Assembly: GCA_964421675.1 (NCBI GenBank)
Contig: CAYQXV010000002.1
Span: 62,001 to 126,000 of the forward strand
From: CALLPQ01 sp964421675
GTDB taxonomy: Bacteria > Pseudomonadota > Alphaproteobacteria > Caulobacterales > Parvularculaceae
DNA length: 64,000 bases
Reading direction: 5' to 3'
The position numbers and the translations under genes were made by a program. The notes under the pieces are model-generated. The model was not told where the DNA came from. It was given only the letters and a program-made list of their open reading frames with translations, and ran no database searches. This document shows, piece by piece, positions 55,282-64,000 of this stretch; position 1 is the first letter of the stretch; each line of letters starts with the position of its first letter.

Positions 55282-57960
55282 GTGAATAGATATCTTACCG
55301 GCGTATCCATGATCGCCGTGGCGATGAGTTATGAAGCACACACGAGTGCACAGGTTGATGAAATCGTTGTTACAGCAACAAAGCGCGAAGAAAATGCACA
55401 GGACGTTCCTGTCGCGTTGCAAGCGCTTGGATCCGAAACATTGGATGAGCTGGGCGTTGATGTCTTCACAGATTATCTGGTTCAACTTCCAGGCGTTACT
55501 GCCGGGGGCAGTGGGCCGGGGCAAAACACCATTTATATACGCGGCGTAGCCTCTACGACGCCAAATCTAACCACTGCAGGTGTCGCCGGTTTAGCACCCA
55601 ATGTGGCGGTCTATCTTGATGAACAACCGCTTGCACAACCGGGCAGAAATCTCGACGTTTATGCCGTTGATCTAGAACGCGTAGAGGTGCTTCCCGGACC
55701 GCAAGGTACATTATTCGGCGCGAGCTCGCAGGCAGGTACAATTCGCCTGATTACCAAAAAGCCAAAAATCGGTGTTTTTGAAGGCTTTGTGAATGCGGGG
55801 CTTTCATTCACCAAATCGGGCGAGAGCAGTCAAAAAGTTGAAGGAGGGGTGAATATTCCCGTCGGAGACAATGCTGCATTACGGTTTGTTGGATATGTCG
55901 ATGACCGCGGCGGCTATATCGATAATGTTGCCGGCACCCTCACGGCCCGTGAATCCGCCCGGTTCCGTCCTGAAGGTACGGTCCGCGATAACGGCGTTCC
56001 GGTGTCTGCCGCGCGCGCAGGATTTCAATCTGATCCCGCCAGCCTTGCAGCGCTTGATAGTAATGTAAACTTCTTATCCGCAGACAATAGTGCGCTTGTC
56101 GAAGAAGACTTTAATGACACTCAATATACCGGCTTTCGCGCAAGCGGTAAGTGGGAGGTTTCCGATGATTGGTCGATCACGGTTGGCCATGCGCGCCAGC
56201 AAATAGATTCAGACGGTGTATTTTTCTCAGATCCTGAATTGGATGAGTTTGAAATTCAGCGCTTTGAAGAAGATACCATCGAGGATGATTACGCGAATAC
56301 GAACTGGACGATTGCCGGGCGCATCGGCGCGCTAGAGGCGCTATATACCGGTGCGTATACGGACCGTGATACCTCCCAACGGGTAGATTACTCGGATTAT
56401 CTTTTTATCGGGCAATATCTTCCCTACTATATTTGTGACTCGACGGTGAGTTATCCCGCTTATAACGCGTCGTATGGCGGTGTCGCCGGGGTTCCTCAGG
56501 GTACATGTCAGGCGCCCAATCTATTTGTAACTTCGGTGACGGAAACGCAGATTTTCACCCACGAATTACGGTTTAATACCCCGCAAGATAAACGTCTTCG
56601 CGCAACTGTTGGCGGGTTTTATTCAGACCTGCAACTTGATGAGCGAAATGACTTTAACTATCCCGGTAGCACATCCGCGATTGTATTTGGCTCTCCCGGA
56701 TTTTCAGACAATTTCCCGCAAACAACCGGCTTTACCTCTGATCCAGGCCCGTTTGATCCGGAAACTATCTTTAGAAACGATATTCGAAGAACAGATGAAC
56801 AGCTGGGCTTTTTCGGTGAAGTCAATTATGACCTTGTCCCCGATACATTAACGCTCACATTTGGCACGCGTTGGTACGATATTGATGTGGATTTTGAAGG
56901 CAGTGCAAACGCTTCATTTTGTAACTCATTCCAGGCCGATGCAAATGCGTTCGGGACGGATATTTCAGATCTTTATAATGGCGATGGCCTGTTTACCTTT
57001 ATTGGTGACTGTAATCGTTCAGGTAATTTACCGCTGACCTTTGACATAAATGACAATCAATCACCCGAAGAGATCCAGGCAGCCTTGATTGCGGCCGGTG
57101 ATACTTCAGCAAGCCTGGCCCAAGCCACACAAGTCTTTAATGCATTACGTGCGCCCGATACTGCGTCCACAGATGGGTTTATCTTTAAAGGTAATATAAG
57201 CTGGAAACCGGCAAACGGCGTTCTTCTTTATGTTACCTATTCAGAAGGGTTCCGTCCCGGCCTATTGAACCGCCCCGGCGGTGCCACCGGACCGGACGGG
57301 TTTTCGGTTCCTTTTGAGGTGGATACTGATGAATTGACCAACTACGAATTTGGTTGGAAAACCAATTTGTTTGAACGTCAACTGCAATTAAACGGTAGCG
57401 CTTTTTATGTGGATATTGAACGCCTTCAAACCACTATTCTTGATCCAAACATCACAAATCTGTTTTTCTCAGATAATGCAGCGGATGCAGAAGTGTATGG
57501 CATTGATGTGGATTTCATTGCCGCTCCGGCCTCAATTTCGGGGTTAACGATTGCGGGCGCATTTTCTCTTTTGGAAACTGAGATTACCGATGTTTTGACG
57601 CCAACCGGCGATGTAATTTTGGGCGAAGAGCTTGCCTTCGCGCCAAATTTTCAGGGTAATTTGCGTGTTCGTTATGAATGGGATGTTTCTCCATCGTTAG
57701 TTGCCCATATCATGCCGCAAATTGTATATTCAGGATCATCGCGCAGTGACATCATTGAGATCAACGCCACTGAGATCGATTCTTACACGACCCTTTCTTT
57801 GTCTGCCGGTATTACCGCAGAGAATTGGCGTCTTGAGGTTTTTGGTGAAAATTTGGGGGATACATTCGCTGAGATTTCCAATAATTTCGTCAATGACCGC
57901 AATAGGGTAACGCCGTTGCGTCCTCGGACCATAGGGGTGCGGGTCGGTGCAACATTTTAA
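55282..57960 (+). CDS. TonB-dependent outer membrane receptor
   Basis: The 892-residue protein starts at GTG 55282, nine bases after an AAAGG site. A signal peptide (to about TSAQ) is followed by the TonB box VDEIVVTATKREE and a plug domain: GSETLDELGVDVFTDYLVQL, NTIYIRGVAST and RVEVLPGPQGTLFGASSQAG. The rest forms the 22-stranded barrel and ends in Phe. It is of the iron-complex or glycan receptor type found in large families in sphingomonads and Caulobacterales. The ligand cannot be read. Confidence 0.93.
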   Translation: MNRYLTGVSMIAVAMSYEAHTSAQVDEIVVTATKREENAQDVPVALQALGSETLDELGVDVFTDYLVQLPGVTAGGSGPGQNTIYIRGVASTTPNLTTAGVAGLAPNVAVYLDEQPLAQPGRNLDVYAVDLERVEVLPGPQGTLFGASSQAGTIRLITKKPKIGVFEGFVNAGLSFTKSGESSQKVEGGVNIPVGDNAALRFVGYVDDRGGYIDNVAGTLTARESARFRPEGTVRDNGVPVSAARAGFQSDPASLAALDSNVNFLSADNSALVEEDFNDTQYTGFRASGKWEVSDDWSITVGHARQQIDSDGVFFSDPELDEFEIQRFEEDTIEDDYANTNWTIAGRIGALEALYTGAYTDRDTSQRVDYSDYLFIGQYLPYYICDSTVSYPAYNASYGGVAGVPQGTCQAPNLFVTSVTETQIFTHELRFNTPQDKRLRATVGGFYSDLQLDERNDFNYPGSTSAIVFGSPGFSDNFPQTTGFTSDPGPFDPETIFRNDIRRTDEQLGFFGEVNYDLVPDTLTLTFGTRWYDIDVDFEGSANASFCNSFQADANAFGTDISDLYNGDGLFTFIGDCNRSGNLPLTFDINDNQSPEEIQAALIAAGDTSASLAQATQVFNALRAPDTASTDGFIFKGNISWKPANGVLLYVTYSEGFRPGLLNRPGGATGPDGFSVPFEVDTDELTNYEFGWKTNLFERQLQLNGSAFYVDIERLQTTILDPNITNLFFSDNAADAEVYGIDVDFIAAPASISGLTIAGAFSLLETEITDVLTPTGDVILGEELAFAPNFQGNLRVRYEWDVSPSLVAHIMPQIVYSGSSRSDIIEINATEIDSYTTLSLSAGITAENWRLEVFGENLGDTFAEISNNFVNDRNRVTPLRPRTIGVRVGATF

Positions 57961-58048
57961 GGGCGGCTCACGTCGTCTTTATTTGAACTGGCGTTAGATC
58001 GCTCTAAAATGCATTAGGGGGGCAGGGCGGTCTTTGGAGATACATATT

Positions 58049-60046
58049 TTGGATCAGCCGACACCGTCACCTGAAACGCTTTTGCAAGATGCACAAAAAC
58101 TCGTGCAGGCTAGTAAATTTGTTGAAGCTGAGAAATTAGCTTCACAAATTCTTGTCAATGATCGTGATATGCAAGGCGCATTATATATTAAAGCGGTTAG
58201 CCAGCGTTATCAGGATAAAATTTCATTGGCGCTAGAGACCCTCGCGCAATTGATTGCGATTGCGCCCGATTATGGGCGTGCTTACCAAGAAGAGGGGCAC
58301 GCTTATTCCAAGCAGGGCGATCATCAACGCGCATTGACCAGCTTTCGGCGGGCTTGTCATTTTAATCCGTCATTAGAGGCAAGTTGGCGCCGGCAAGCAG
58401 AAATTTTATCTGCTCTTGGAAATATTGCAGAGGCGCAAAAAGCCACTCAACAATCAAATTGGTTGGTTTCGCTGCCGCGCGAAGTTGCTGCTGCATTAAA
58501 TCACATCCATGAGGGGAGATTGTTAAACGCGGAGCAATTGTGTCGCGCATTCCTGCGTAAAAATCCTGAAAATGTAGACGGTATGCGAGTGCTGGCCGAT
58601 ATTGCGGCGCGTTTGAATGTACTCGGGGAAGGTGAGTTTTTACTTGAGAGTGCGAGTCTTTTTGAACCCAAAAATATTTCAGTGCGGTTGGAATATATTC
58701 AAATATTGCGCAAGCGACAAAAATACGCTCAGGCACTTGAGCAAGCGCAATTTTTATATGATCAAAATCCCGAAGATCCTGTTTTTCAATCCCATCTCGC
58801 CATTGAAAATATGCACAATGATGAGTTTGAGCGCGCATTTTCGCTCTTTGATCAGGTGCTGGAAAAAATGCCGGGTGATCCGGCAACCCTTGTCTCGCGC
58901 GGTCATGCGCTGAAAACCTATGGTCGTCATGACGATGCGGTTCAATCCTATCAACGCGCTTATGCCTCCATGCCAGATCACGGAGATGCCTGGTTCGGAT
59001 TGGCGAATTTAAAAACCTATCAATTTACCGATAAAGAAATCAGAGTGATGCGGGAACAGGAGGCGTCTGATCGTCTGAGTTATCAATCGCGGATTCAGAT
59101 TTGTTTTTCATTGGGTAAAGCGCTTGAAGATCGCGGGGACTATGAAAAATCGTTTTCCTATTATGAGCGCGGCAACAAAATGCGGCGCATTCAATCGCGC
59201 TATGATAGCGACCAGATGACCGGTGAGCTTCAAGCGCAAAATGAATATTGCACACCAGAGCTATTTCAAAAACAAAGTGGCAAAGGTTTCGACGTACTTG
59301 ATCCAATATTTATTGTTGGCCTGCCGCGGGCTGGTTCAACCTTGCTTGAACAAATTTTGGCAACCCACAGCCTTGTTGATGGGACACAAGAACTGCCAAA
59401 TATTCTCGCGCTGGCCCATCGATTAAGAGGGCGCAAAAAAGCAACCGATCAATCCCAATATCCGCAGATATTGCATGAGTTAGATACGGACCAGCTACGT
59501 GATCTTGGCGAGAAGTTCATCGAGGAAACGCACATTCATCGGGGGGATGCGCCGTTTTTCATTGATAAAATGCCGAACAATTTTCGCCACATCGCGCTGA
59601 TCCATCTGATTTTACCCAATGCAAAAATAATCGATGCGCGCCGCGATCCAATGTCTTGTTGTTTTTCCGGGTTCAAACAACTTTTTGCTGAGGGTCAAGA
59701 ATTTACCTATGGGCTTGATCAAGTCGGCCAATATTACCGCGACTATATCGCGCTTATGCGCCATTGGGACGAGGTATTGCCGGGAAAAATATTGCGTGTG
59801 CACCATGAAGATGTTCTCGATGATCTTGAGGGGCAGGTGCGACGCATGCTCGAATTTTGTAATTTACCGTTTGAACCAGCTTGCCTCGAATTTCATAAAA
59901 CAGAACGCTCCGTACGTACAGCAAGTTCTGAACAAGTTCGCCGTCCGATTTCAAAATCTGGTATTGATCAATGGCGCCCATTTGAGCCCTATCTTGGGCC
60001 CTTAAAAGCAGCCCTCGGTTCGGCCTTAACGGAGTATCGAGCGTGA
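58049..60046 (+). CDS. TPR-repeat sulfotransferase
   Basis: The start is TTG 58049, eight bases behind GGAGA, giving 665 residues. The first 390 residues are tetratricopeptide repeats. The C-terminal domain is a PAPS-dependent sulfotransferase: the 5'-phosphosulfate loop VGLPRAGSTLLEQIL (about residue 422) and the 3'-phosphate site IDARRDPMSCCFSGF (about 527). Such proteins sulfate glycans or proteins. It lies 88 bases behind the TonB receptor, a neighbourhood often seen in this class, and overlaps the BCCT gene by four bases (GTGA). Confidence 0.88.
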   Translation: MDQPTPSPETLLQDAQKLVQASKFVEAEKLASQILVNDRDMQGALYIKAVSQRYQDKISLALETLAQLIAIAPDYGRAYQEEGHAYSKQGDHQRALTSFRRACHFNPSLEASWRRQAEILSALGNIAEAQKATQQSNWLVSLPREVAAALNHIHEGRLLNAEQLCRAFLRKNPENVDGMRVLADIAARLNVLGEGEFLLESASLFEPKNISVRLEYIQILRKRQKYAQALEQAQFLYDQNPEDPVFQSHLAIENMHNDEFERAFSLFDQVLEKMPGDPATLVSRGHALKTYGRHDDAVQSYQRAYASMPDHGDAWFGLANLKTYQFTDKEIRVMREQEASDRLSYQSRIQICFSLGKALEDRGDYEKSFSYYERGNKMRRIQSRYDSDQMTGELQAQNEYCTPELFQKQSGKGFDVLDPIFIVGLPRAGSTLLEQILATHSLVDGTQELPNILALAHRLRGRKKATDQSQYPQILHELDTDQLRDLGEKFIEETHIHRGDAPFFIDKMPNNFRHIALIHLILPNAKIIDARRDPMSCCFSGFKQLFAEGQEFTYGLDQVGQYYRDYIALMRHWDEVLPGKILRVHHEDVLDDLEGQVRRMLEFCNLPFEPACLEFHKTERSVRTASSEQVRRPISKSGIDQWRPFEPYLGPLKAALGSALTEYRA

Positions 60047-61695
60047 GCGACATCAACCATCATCCCTCAGCAGCCTTGGATAGTGGAAATCGCCCGCCCG
60101 AGGAGTCCGTATACGATACCGACTATGAAACCGGCCAAGACAATGTCGCGGTTATGGGATTTGATCTGCATAACCCGGTCTTTTTCATTAGCGCGGCGGC
60201 GATTATATCCTTCATTGTTGGCACCTTGTTGTTTCCACAACAGGCAGCAAGTTGGATGAATGGCGCAAAAGACTGGACCGTAACAAATTTCGATTGGTTC
60301 TTTGTCATTGCAACAAACATTGTTCTGATTTTTTGTGTCGGTGTTGGTATTTCCCCGCTTGGACGGATACGTCTTGGGGGCGCACAAGCACGGCCAGATT
60401 TTAGCACTGTGTCCTGGTTATCCATGTTGTTTTCTGCCGGTGTCGGGATCGGGTTGATATTTTATGGGGCCGCAGAACCCATGGCCTATTACACCAACTG
60501 GTTTGGCACGCCGTTAAATGTTGAATCATTAACGCCCGAAGCACGCCGGCTCGCCTTTAGTGCAACGATTTTCCATTGGGGATTAACGCCTTGGTCGGTC
60601 TATGCGGTTGTCGGGCTGGCGTTAGCGTTTTTTGCATTCAACAAAGGGTTGCCATTGACCATTCGTTCGGCATTTTATCCTTTATTTGGTGAGCGGATAT
60701 GGGGATGGCCGGGTCACATTATTGATTTGCTTGCGGTTGTTGCGACATTGTTTGGATTAGCGACCTCGCTGGGCATTGGTGCGCGCCAGGCAGCAAGCGG
60801 GATGGAGTTTTTGTTCGGCATTGATAGCGGCTTGAACACACAAATCGCCTTGATCATCGCGATCACATTAATGGCTATTATTTCCGTCGTGCGCGGCCTT
60901 GATGGCGGTGTAAAAGTACTTAGCAATATCAATATTGTCATCGCCATTTGCTTATTGGTGTTTGTGATCATTGTCGGGCCCACCTTGGATATTCTCAAAG
61001 GGTTTGGGGTAAACGCAGTGGGCTATGTCACGGATACGGTCCGCTTGAGTTTTTGGACCGGGCGCGAGGACAAAGACTGGTTCCACGGCTGGACAATATT
61101 CTATTGGGCGTGGTGGGTTTCATGGTCGCCATTTGTGGGCATGTTCATTGCCCGAGTTTCGCGCGGGCGCACGATCCGCGAATTTTTAGTCGCCGTAATG
61201 GGTGTACCCGTTCTTGTCGCAATTGTGTGGTTCACCTCTTTTGGTGAGGCCGCGTTATCGCAAGTTGATAAAGGGATTGGCGTATTACCAGACGGGATTT
61301 CCGATGTATCTTTGGTTTTATTTCAGACGTTGGAAAATTTACCCTTTTCAGAAATTTCATCGATTGTCGCCATTATTTTATTGCTGGTGTTTTTCGTGAC
61401 CTCCTCAGATTCCGGCTCACTGGTGATTGATAGTATTACCGCGGGCGGTAAGTTACATGCGCCGGTGCCGCAGCGGATTTTTTGGGCAACCATGGAAGGG
61501 CTTGTTGCGATTGTTCTCCTTGTTGGGGGCGGGTCTGCGGCGTTATCATCCTTGCAAGCAGGCGCAATTACTGCGGGGCTTCCGTTTACCGTCGTCTTGC
61601 TTGTTTGCTGTATCAGTCTTTATAAAGGGCTTATGAGCGAAAGACCGGTTCGTAATAGTAAAAAATTTGACCAACGAAAAAGAAGGCGTAAGTGA
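60043..61695 (+). CDS. BCCT-family betaine/carnitine/choline transporter
   Basis: The 550-residue protein has 12 membrane helices and the BCCT signatures: LFSAGVGIGLIFYGAAEPM in helix 2 and FYWAWWVSWSPFVGMFIARV in helix 8. It starts at GTG 60043 with an ACGGAG site nine bases before. BCCT proteins import compatible solutes with sodium or protons. The C-terminal tail is short and basic. The MarR regulator follows with a one-base overlap, so regulation by osmolarity is likely. Confidence 0.93.
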   Translation: MSDINHHPSAALDSGNRPPEESVYDTDYETGQDNVAVMGFDLHNPVFFISAAAIISFIVGTLLFPQQAASWMNGAKDWTVTNFDWFFVIATNIVLIFCVGVGISPLGRIRLGGAQARPDFSTVSWLSMLFSAGVGIGLIFYGAAEPMAYYTNWFGTPLNVESLTPEARRLAFSATIFHWGLTPWSVYAVVGLALAFFAFNKGLPLTIRSAFYPLFGERIWGWPGHIIDLLAVVATLFGLATSLGIGARQAASGMEFLFGIDSGLNTQIALIIAITLMAIISVVRGLDGGVKVLSNINIVIAICLLVFVIIVGPTLDILKGFGVNAVGYVTDTVRLSFWTGREDKDWFHGWTIFYWAWWVSWSPFVGMFIARVSRGRTIREFLVAVMGVPVLVAIVWFTSFGEAALSQVDKGIGVLPDGISDVSLVLFQTLENLPFSEISSIVAIILLLVFFVTSSDSGSLVIDSITAGGKLHAPVPQRIFWATMEGLVAIVLLVGGGSAALSSLQAGAITAGLPFTVVLLVCCISLYKGLMSERPVRNSKKFDQRKRRRK

Positions 61696-62231
61696 TGAAT
61701 GCTTCTTTAAACCCGGAAAATTCCACACCAACGACTAATGAGTCGGCGCAGGCGGACCGCCTTGAACCCGCATTGATTGCATTGCGACAAATTCTAAGGG
61801 CGACAGAAATCAATTCGAGAGCGCTCGCCAAGCAATGTGCACTCAATCCCTCGCAACTTATTTTGATGCAGATTATTGCAAACACAAAATCTGCAACGCC
61901 GAGTTTTCTCGCCAAAGAGGCATCGTTAAGCCAGGCAACGGTAACCGCGCTGATTGATAAATTGGAAAAGCGGTCCTTTGTTCGTCGCCGCCGCGATGAA
62001 ATTGACAAACGCCGGGTTCATGTGGAAATGACGGAGCAAGGATTGTCGATCTTGGGCAATGCGCCCGACAGTTTGCAGCAGCGATTTGAAAGCGCGTTCA
62101 ACAAATTGGAAAGTTGGGAGCAATCATTTCTCGTTGCCGCACTGGAGCGAACCGTTTCGCTCCTTGATGCCGAACAGCTTGATGCAGCCCCCGTGCTTGA
62201 TGTTGGTGCCGTGGGGACATTAGCTGAATAA
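61695..62231 (+). CDS. MarR-family regulator of the CosR/EctR type
   Basis: The 178-residue protein carries a winged helix: FLAKEASLSQATVTALIDKL (recognition helix) and SFVRRRRDEIDKRRVHVEMT (wing). The N-terminal helices have the pattern of EctR and CosR repressors of compatible-solute genes (LRATEINSRALAKQCALNP). It starts at ATG 61695 behind a GAAGG site and overlaps the BCCT stop (TGATG). It probably controls the upstream transporter in response to salt; this is inference. Confidence 0.85.
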   Translation: MNASLNPENSTPTTNESAQADRLEPALIALRQILRATEINSRALAKQCALNPSQLILMQIIANTKSATPSFLAKEASLSQATVTALIDKLEKRSFVRRRRDEIDKRRVHVEMTEQGLSILGNAPDSLQQRFESAFNKLESWEQSFLVAALERTVSLLDAEQLDAAPVLDVGAVGTLAE

Positions 62232-62285
62232 GGGCCTAAACAGCGGGCTCGTGCTGACCGCGTTTACAAAATAAAAGATGCGCGG

Positions 62286-62957
62286 CTATTCATCCAGAAA
62301 TGTTGTAAAACTGTCCACTTCAATCCGTGTGGATCGTAAGTGATTAACCGGGGCTTGCATATCGGGATAGCCAAGGGACATGCCGCAATATAGTTGCTCG
62401 TGGTCGGGCAGCTCAAGGAAGGTGCTGACCTGCTTGGCATAGCGCGTCCAGGCTTCTTGCATGCATGTGCCCATACCGCGTTCGGTTGCAAGCAGCGCCA
62501 GAGATTGCATGAACATGCCTAGATGGGCCCATTGGTTCTTGTCGAACTGACGATCAATCGAAAAGAATAGCCCGACCGGGGCGCCAAAAAACTCAAAATT
62601 ACGGGCAAGGTTCATGAGCCGCGCGAGTTTATCGTCGCGCGGTATATTCAGCAGCGCATACATGTCCTCGGCAACTTCGCTGCGGCGCGCGCGCCAGGGA
62701 TCTTTCAACCCTTTTGGATAGACACTGATTTCCGATTGATCGGTTGCGGGATTATCTTGAATCGCTTTTTTAACATGGGCGATAAGACGCTCGCGGCTTG
62801 CCCCCATGACAACATGAACGCGCCATGGCTGTAGGTTACCGCCCGACGGGGCAAAGCGCGCTGCATCCAACAAGTCTCGAACATCTTCGCGGCTGACCGG
62901 CCGGTCTAGGTAGGCGCGGATGGAGATCCGGTCTTTCAAGGTTTGTGAAATGGTCAT
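62286..62957 (-). CDS. Nitroreductase-family flavoprotein
   Basis: The 223-residue protein has the family opening LKDRISIRAYLDRPVSREDV, followed by FAPSGGNLQPWRVHVV, and the FMN-contacting C-terminal MQSLALLATERGMGTCMQEA and MSLGYPD. Nitroreductases use NAD(P)H and FMN to reduce nitro compounds or quinones; the natural substrate is unknown. It is the last gene on the minus strand after csaA, 30 bases away. Confidence 0.92.
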   Translation of the reverse strand: MTISQTLKDRISIRAYLDRPVSREDVRDLLDAARFAPSGGNLQPWRVHVVMGASRERLIAHVKKAIQDNPATDQSEISVYPKGLKDPWRARRSEVAEDMYALLNIPRDDKLARLMNLARNFEFFGAPVGLFFSIDRQFDKNQWAHLGMFMQSLALLATERGMGTCMQEAWTRYAKQVSTFLELPDHEQLYCGMSLGYPDMQAPVNHLRSTRIEVDSFTTFLDE

Positions 62958-62987
62958 AAGCGCTATGTTTTGGTTGGTGGTTGCATT

Positions 62988-63359
62988 TTAAACAAGCCTT
63001 GCGCCGTTGGGCACATCGCCGTCTGGCTGCGTTAAGATGATGTGTCCCTTATCGTCGGGGAAGCCGAGCACCAGAACCTCTGACATAAAGGGGCCAATCT
63101 GGCGCGGGGCGAAATTAACGACAGCGGCAATCTTGCGGCCCGGCAATGCGTCAACGTCATAATGTTCGGTAATCTGAACGGAGCTTTTTTTTGTGCCAAG
63201 CGTTGCCCCAAAATCGATGGTCAATTTATAGGCGGGCTTGCGCGCTTCGGGAAAAGGCGCGGCGGTGATGATGGTGCCAACGCGAATATCAACGGCCAAG
63301 AACGTATCGAAAGAAATTTCTGCGGCGCTCGGGGCTAAGGGATCAAAGACATTATGCAT
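62988..63359 (-). CDS. csaA: CsaA/tRNA-binding domain protein
   Basis: The 123-residue protein has the tRNA-binding (EMAP-type OB) fold of CsaA: FLAVDIRVGTIITAAPF, EARKPAYKLTIDFG, VQITEHYD and AAVVNFAPRQIGPFMSEVLV. CsaA acts as a chaperone or tRNA-binding accessory protein. The ATG lies right at the edge of the 100-N gap, so the N-terminus may be longer; its length agrees with the family. The frame runs on through the N into folD by chance, which should not be read as a fusion. Confidence 0.85.
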   Translation of the reverse strand: MHNVFDPLAPSAAEISFDTFLAVDIRVGTIITAAPFPEARKPAYKLTIDFGATLGTKKSSVQITEHYDVDALPGRKIAAVVNFAPRQIGPFMSEVLVLGFPDDKGHIILTQPDGDVPNGARLV

Positions 63360-63459
63360 NNNNNNNNNNNNNNNNNNNNNNNNNNNNNNNNNNNNNNNNN
63401 NNNNNNNNNNNNNNNNNNNNNNNNNNNNNNNNNNNNNNNNNNNNNNNNNNNNNNNNNNN
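63360..63459. other. Scaffold gap of 100 N
   Basis: Exactly 100 N separate csaA from folD. Unlike the other two gaps, its flanks are not duplicated, so real sequence is missing: at least the last residues of FolD and the intergenic region, and possibly a small gene. Confidence 0.95.
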
Positions 63460-64000
63460 GCTTCAAATGTATTGGCCATCAACATTGCAATGGTCATCGG
63501 GCCAACCCCGCCGGGAACAGGCGTTATGGCTCCGGCAATTGCGGCGGCTTCATCAAAATCAACATCGCCGACCAATTTCGTTTTCCCTGCGCCTTTTTCA
63601 GGTGCGTCGACCCGGTTGATGCCCACATCAATGACCGTCGCGCCGGGCTTTATCCAATCCCCTTTGATCATTTGCGGTCTGCCAACGGCGGCGATAACAA
63701 TATCGGCTGTTTTTACCAAGGAAGGCAGATCTTTTGTGCGGCTATGGGCAATGGTAACGGTGCAATTTTCGGCGAGGAACAATTGCGCGGCAGGCTTTCC
63801 AACAATATTTGATCGGCCAATAATCACAACATGATTGCCGCCAAGATCATCGCCCAATGCATCCTTGGCAAGGATCACACAGCCTGCCGGTGTACACGGG
63901 ACAAAGGTTTTATCCATCTCACCGCGGCCAAGCCAGCCCACATTAACCGGATGAAACCCATCCACATCCTTTTCCGGAGAAATAAGTTCAATGATCTCGC
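63460..64000 (-). CDS. folD: Methylenetetrahydrofolate dehydrogenase/cyclohydrolase (partial)
   Basis: FolD oxidises 5,10-methylene-THF and hydrolyses the product to 10-formyl-THF. The visible 180 residues carry KDVDGFHPVNVGWLGRG, PCTPAGCVILA, VVIIGRSNIVGKPAAQLFL with the NADP-binding GRSNIVGKP, and ITPVPGGVGPMTIAMLM near the C-terminus. The start lies beyond the right edge, and the last residues are lost in the gap. Confidence 0.95.

Noticed and set aside
62988..63965. A single fused csaA-folD protein
   Set aside because: The joined frame runs through the N gap by chance. The FolD end and the CsaA start both sit at the gap edges, and each has its normal family limits.

Overview
This window comes from the chromosome of a free-living alphaproteobacterium of moderate GC. 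The assignment rests on several things: a DivK-PleD pair, the gene order pyrE-pdxJ-acpS-lepB-rnc-era-recO, a FtsB-type gene between enolase and pdhA, a DinB with a Cys-bearing N-terminal extension, a type-5 uracil-DNA glycosylase and a canonical CtrA box. A TonB-dependent receptor next to a TPR-sulfotransferase resembles Caulobacterales, Maricaulales, Parvularculales and sphingomonads, but the order cannot be fixed from sequence alone. I see no rRNA, tRNA, insertion sequence, prophage or CRISPR array. Three runs of exactly 100 N (28190-28289, 31277-31376, 63360-63459) are scaffold joins. The first two are flanked by identical contig ends, so they are overlaps rather than missing sequence.

Layout. 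1-9 kb: tail of a DUF2853 gene, rpmF, a repeat-rich lipoprotein, eno-ftsB-pdhA, and parC on the opposite strand. 9-13 kb: two methyltransferases and argE. 13-21 kb: DUF3137 protein, a three-gene TadG/TadE pilus-type group behind a CtrA box, a thioesterase-like protein, a GYF_2 protein, a double-PilZ protein, a rhomboid protease and a CBS protein. 21-28 kb: amino acid permease, a cyanide-insensitive bd oxidase operon (cioA-cioB plus a 41-aa DUF2474 gene), a sodC-Kelch pair and a long lytic transglycosylase broken only by an assembly gap. 31-42 kb: core genes dapA-smpB, rpoZ, rsh, then pyrE to recO. 42-47 kb: dinB, divK-pleD, two small membrane proteins, UDG and an NYN-domain protein.

The most unusual part is 47.7-54.9 kb. 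It holds a Wzx-like flippase, an ATP-grasp ligase, two paralogous nucleotidyltransferases, a metallophosphoesterase, a diacylglycerol-kinase-family lipid kinase and a protein resembling the mitochondrial CDP-diacylglycerol synthase Tam41. Together they look like an envelope lipid or head-group pathway: lipid phosphorylation, nucleotide activation of a head group and/or the lipid, ligation, dephosphorylation and export. It may relate to the ceramide phosphoglycerate pathway of Caulobacter, but the substrates cannot be read from the sequence.

55-62 kb carries a TonB-dependent receptor followed by a coupled run of TPR-sulfotransferase, BCCT compatible-solute transporter and a CosR/EctR-like MarR regulator, which fits a marine or saline habitat. 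The window ends with a nitroreductase, csaA and part of folD.
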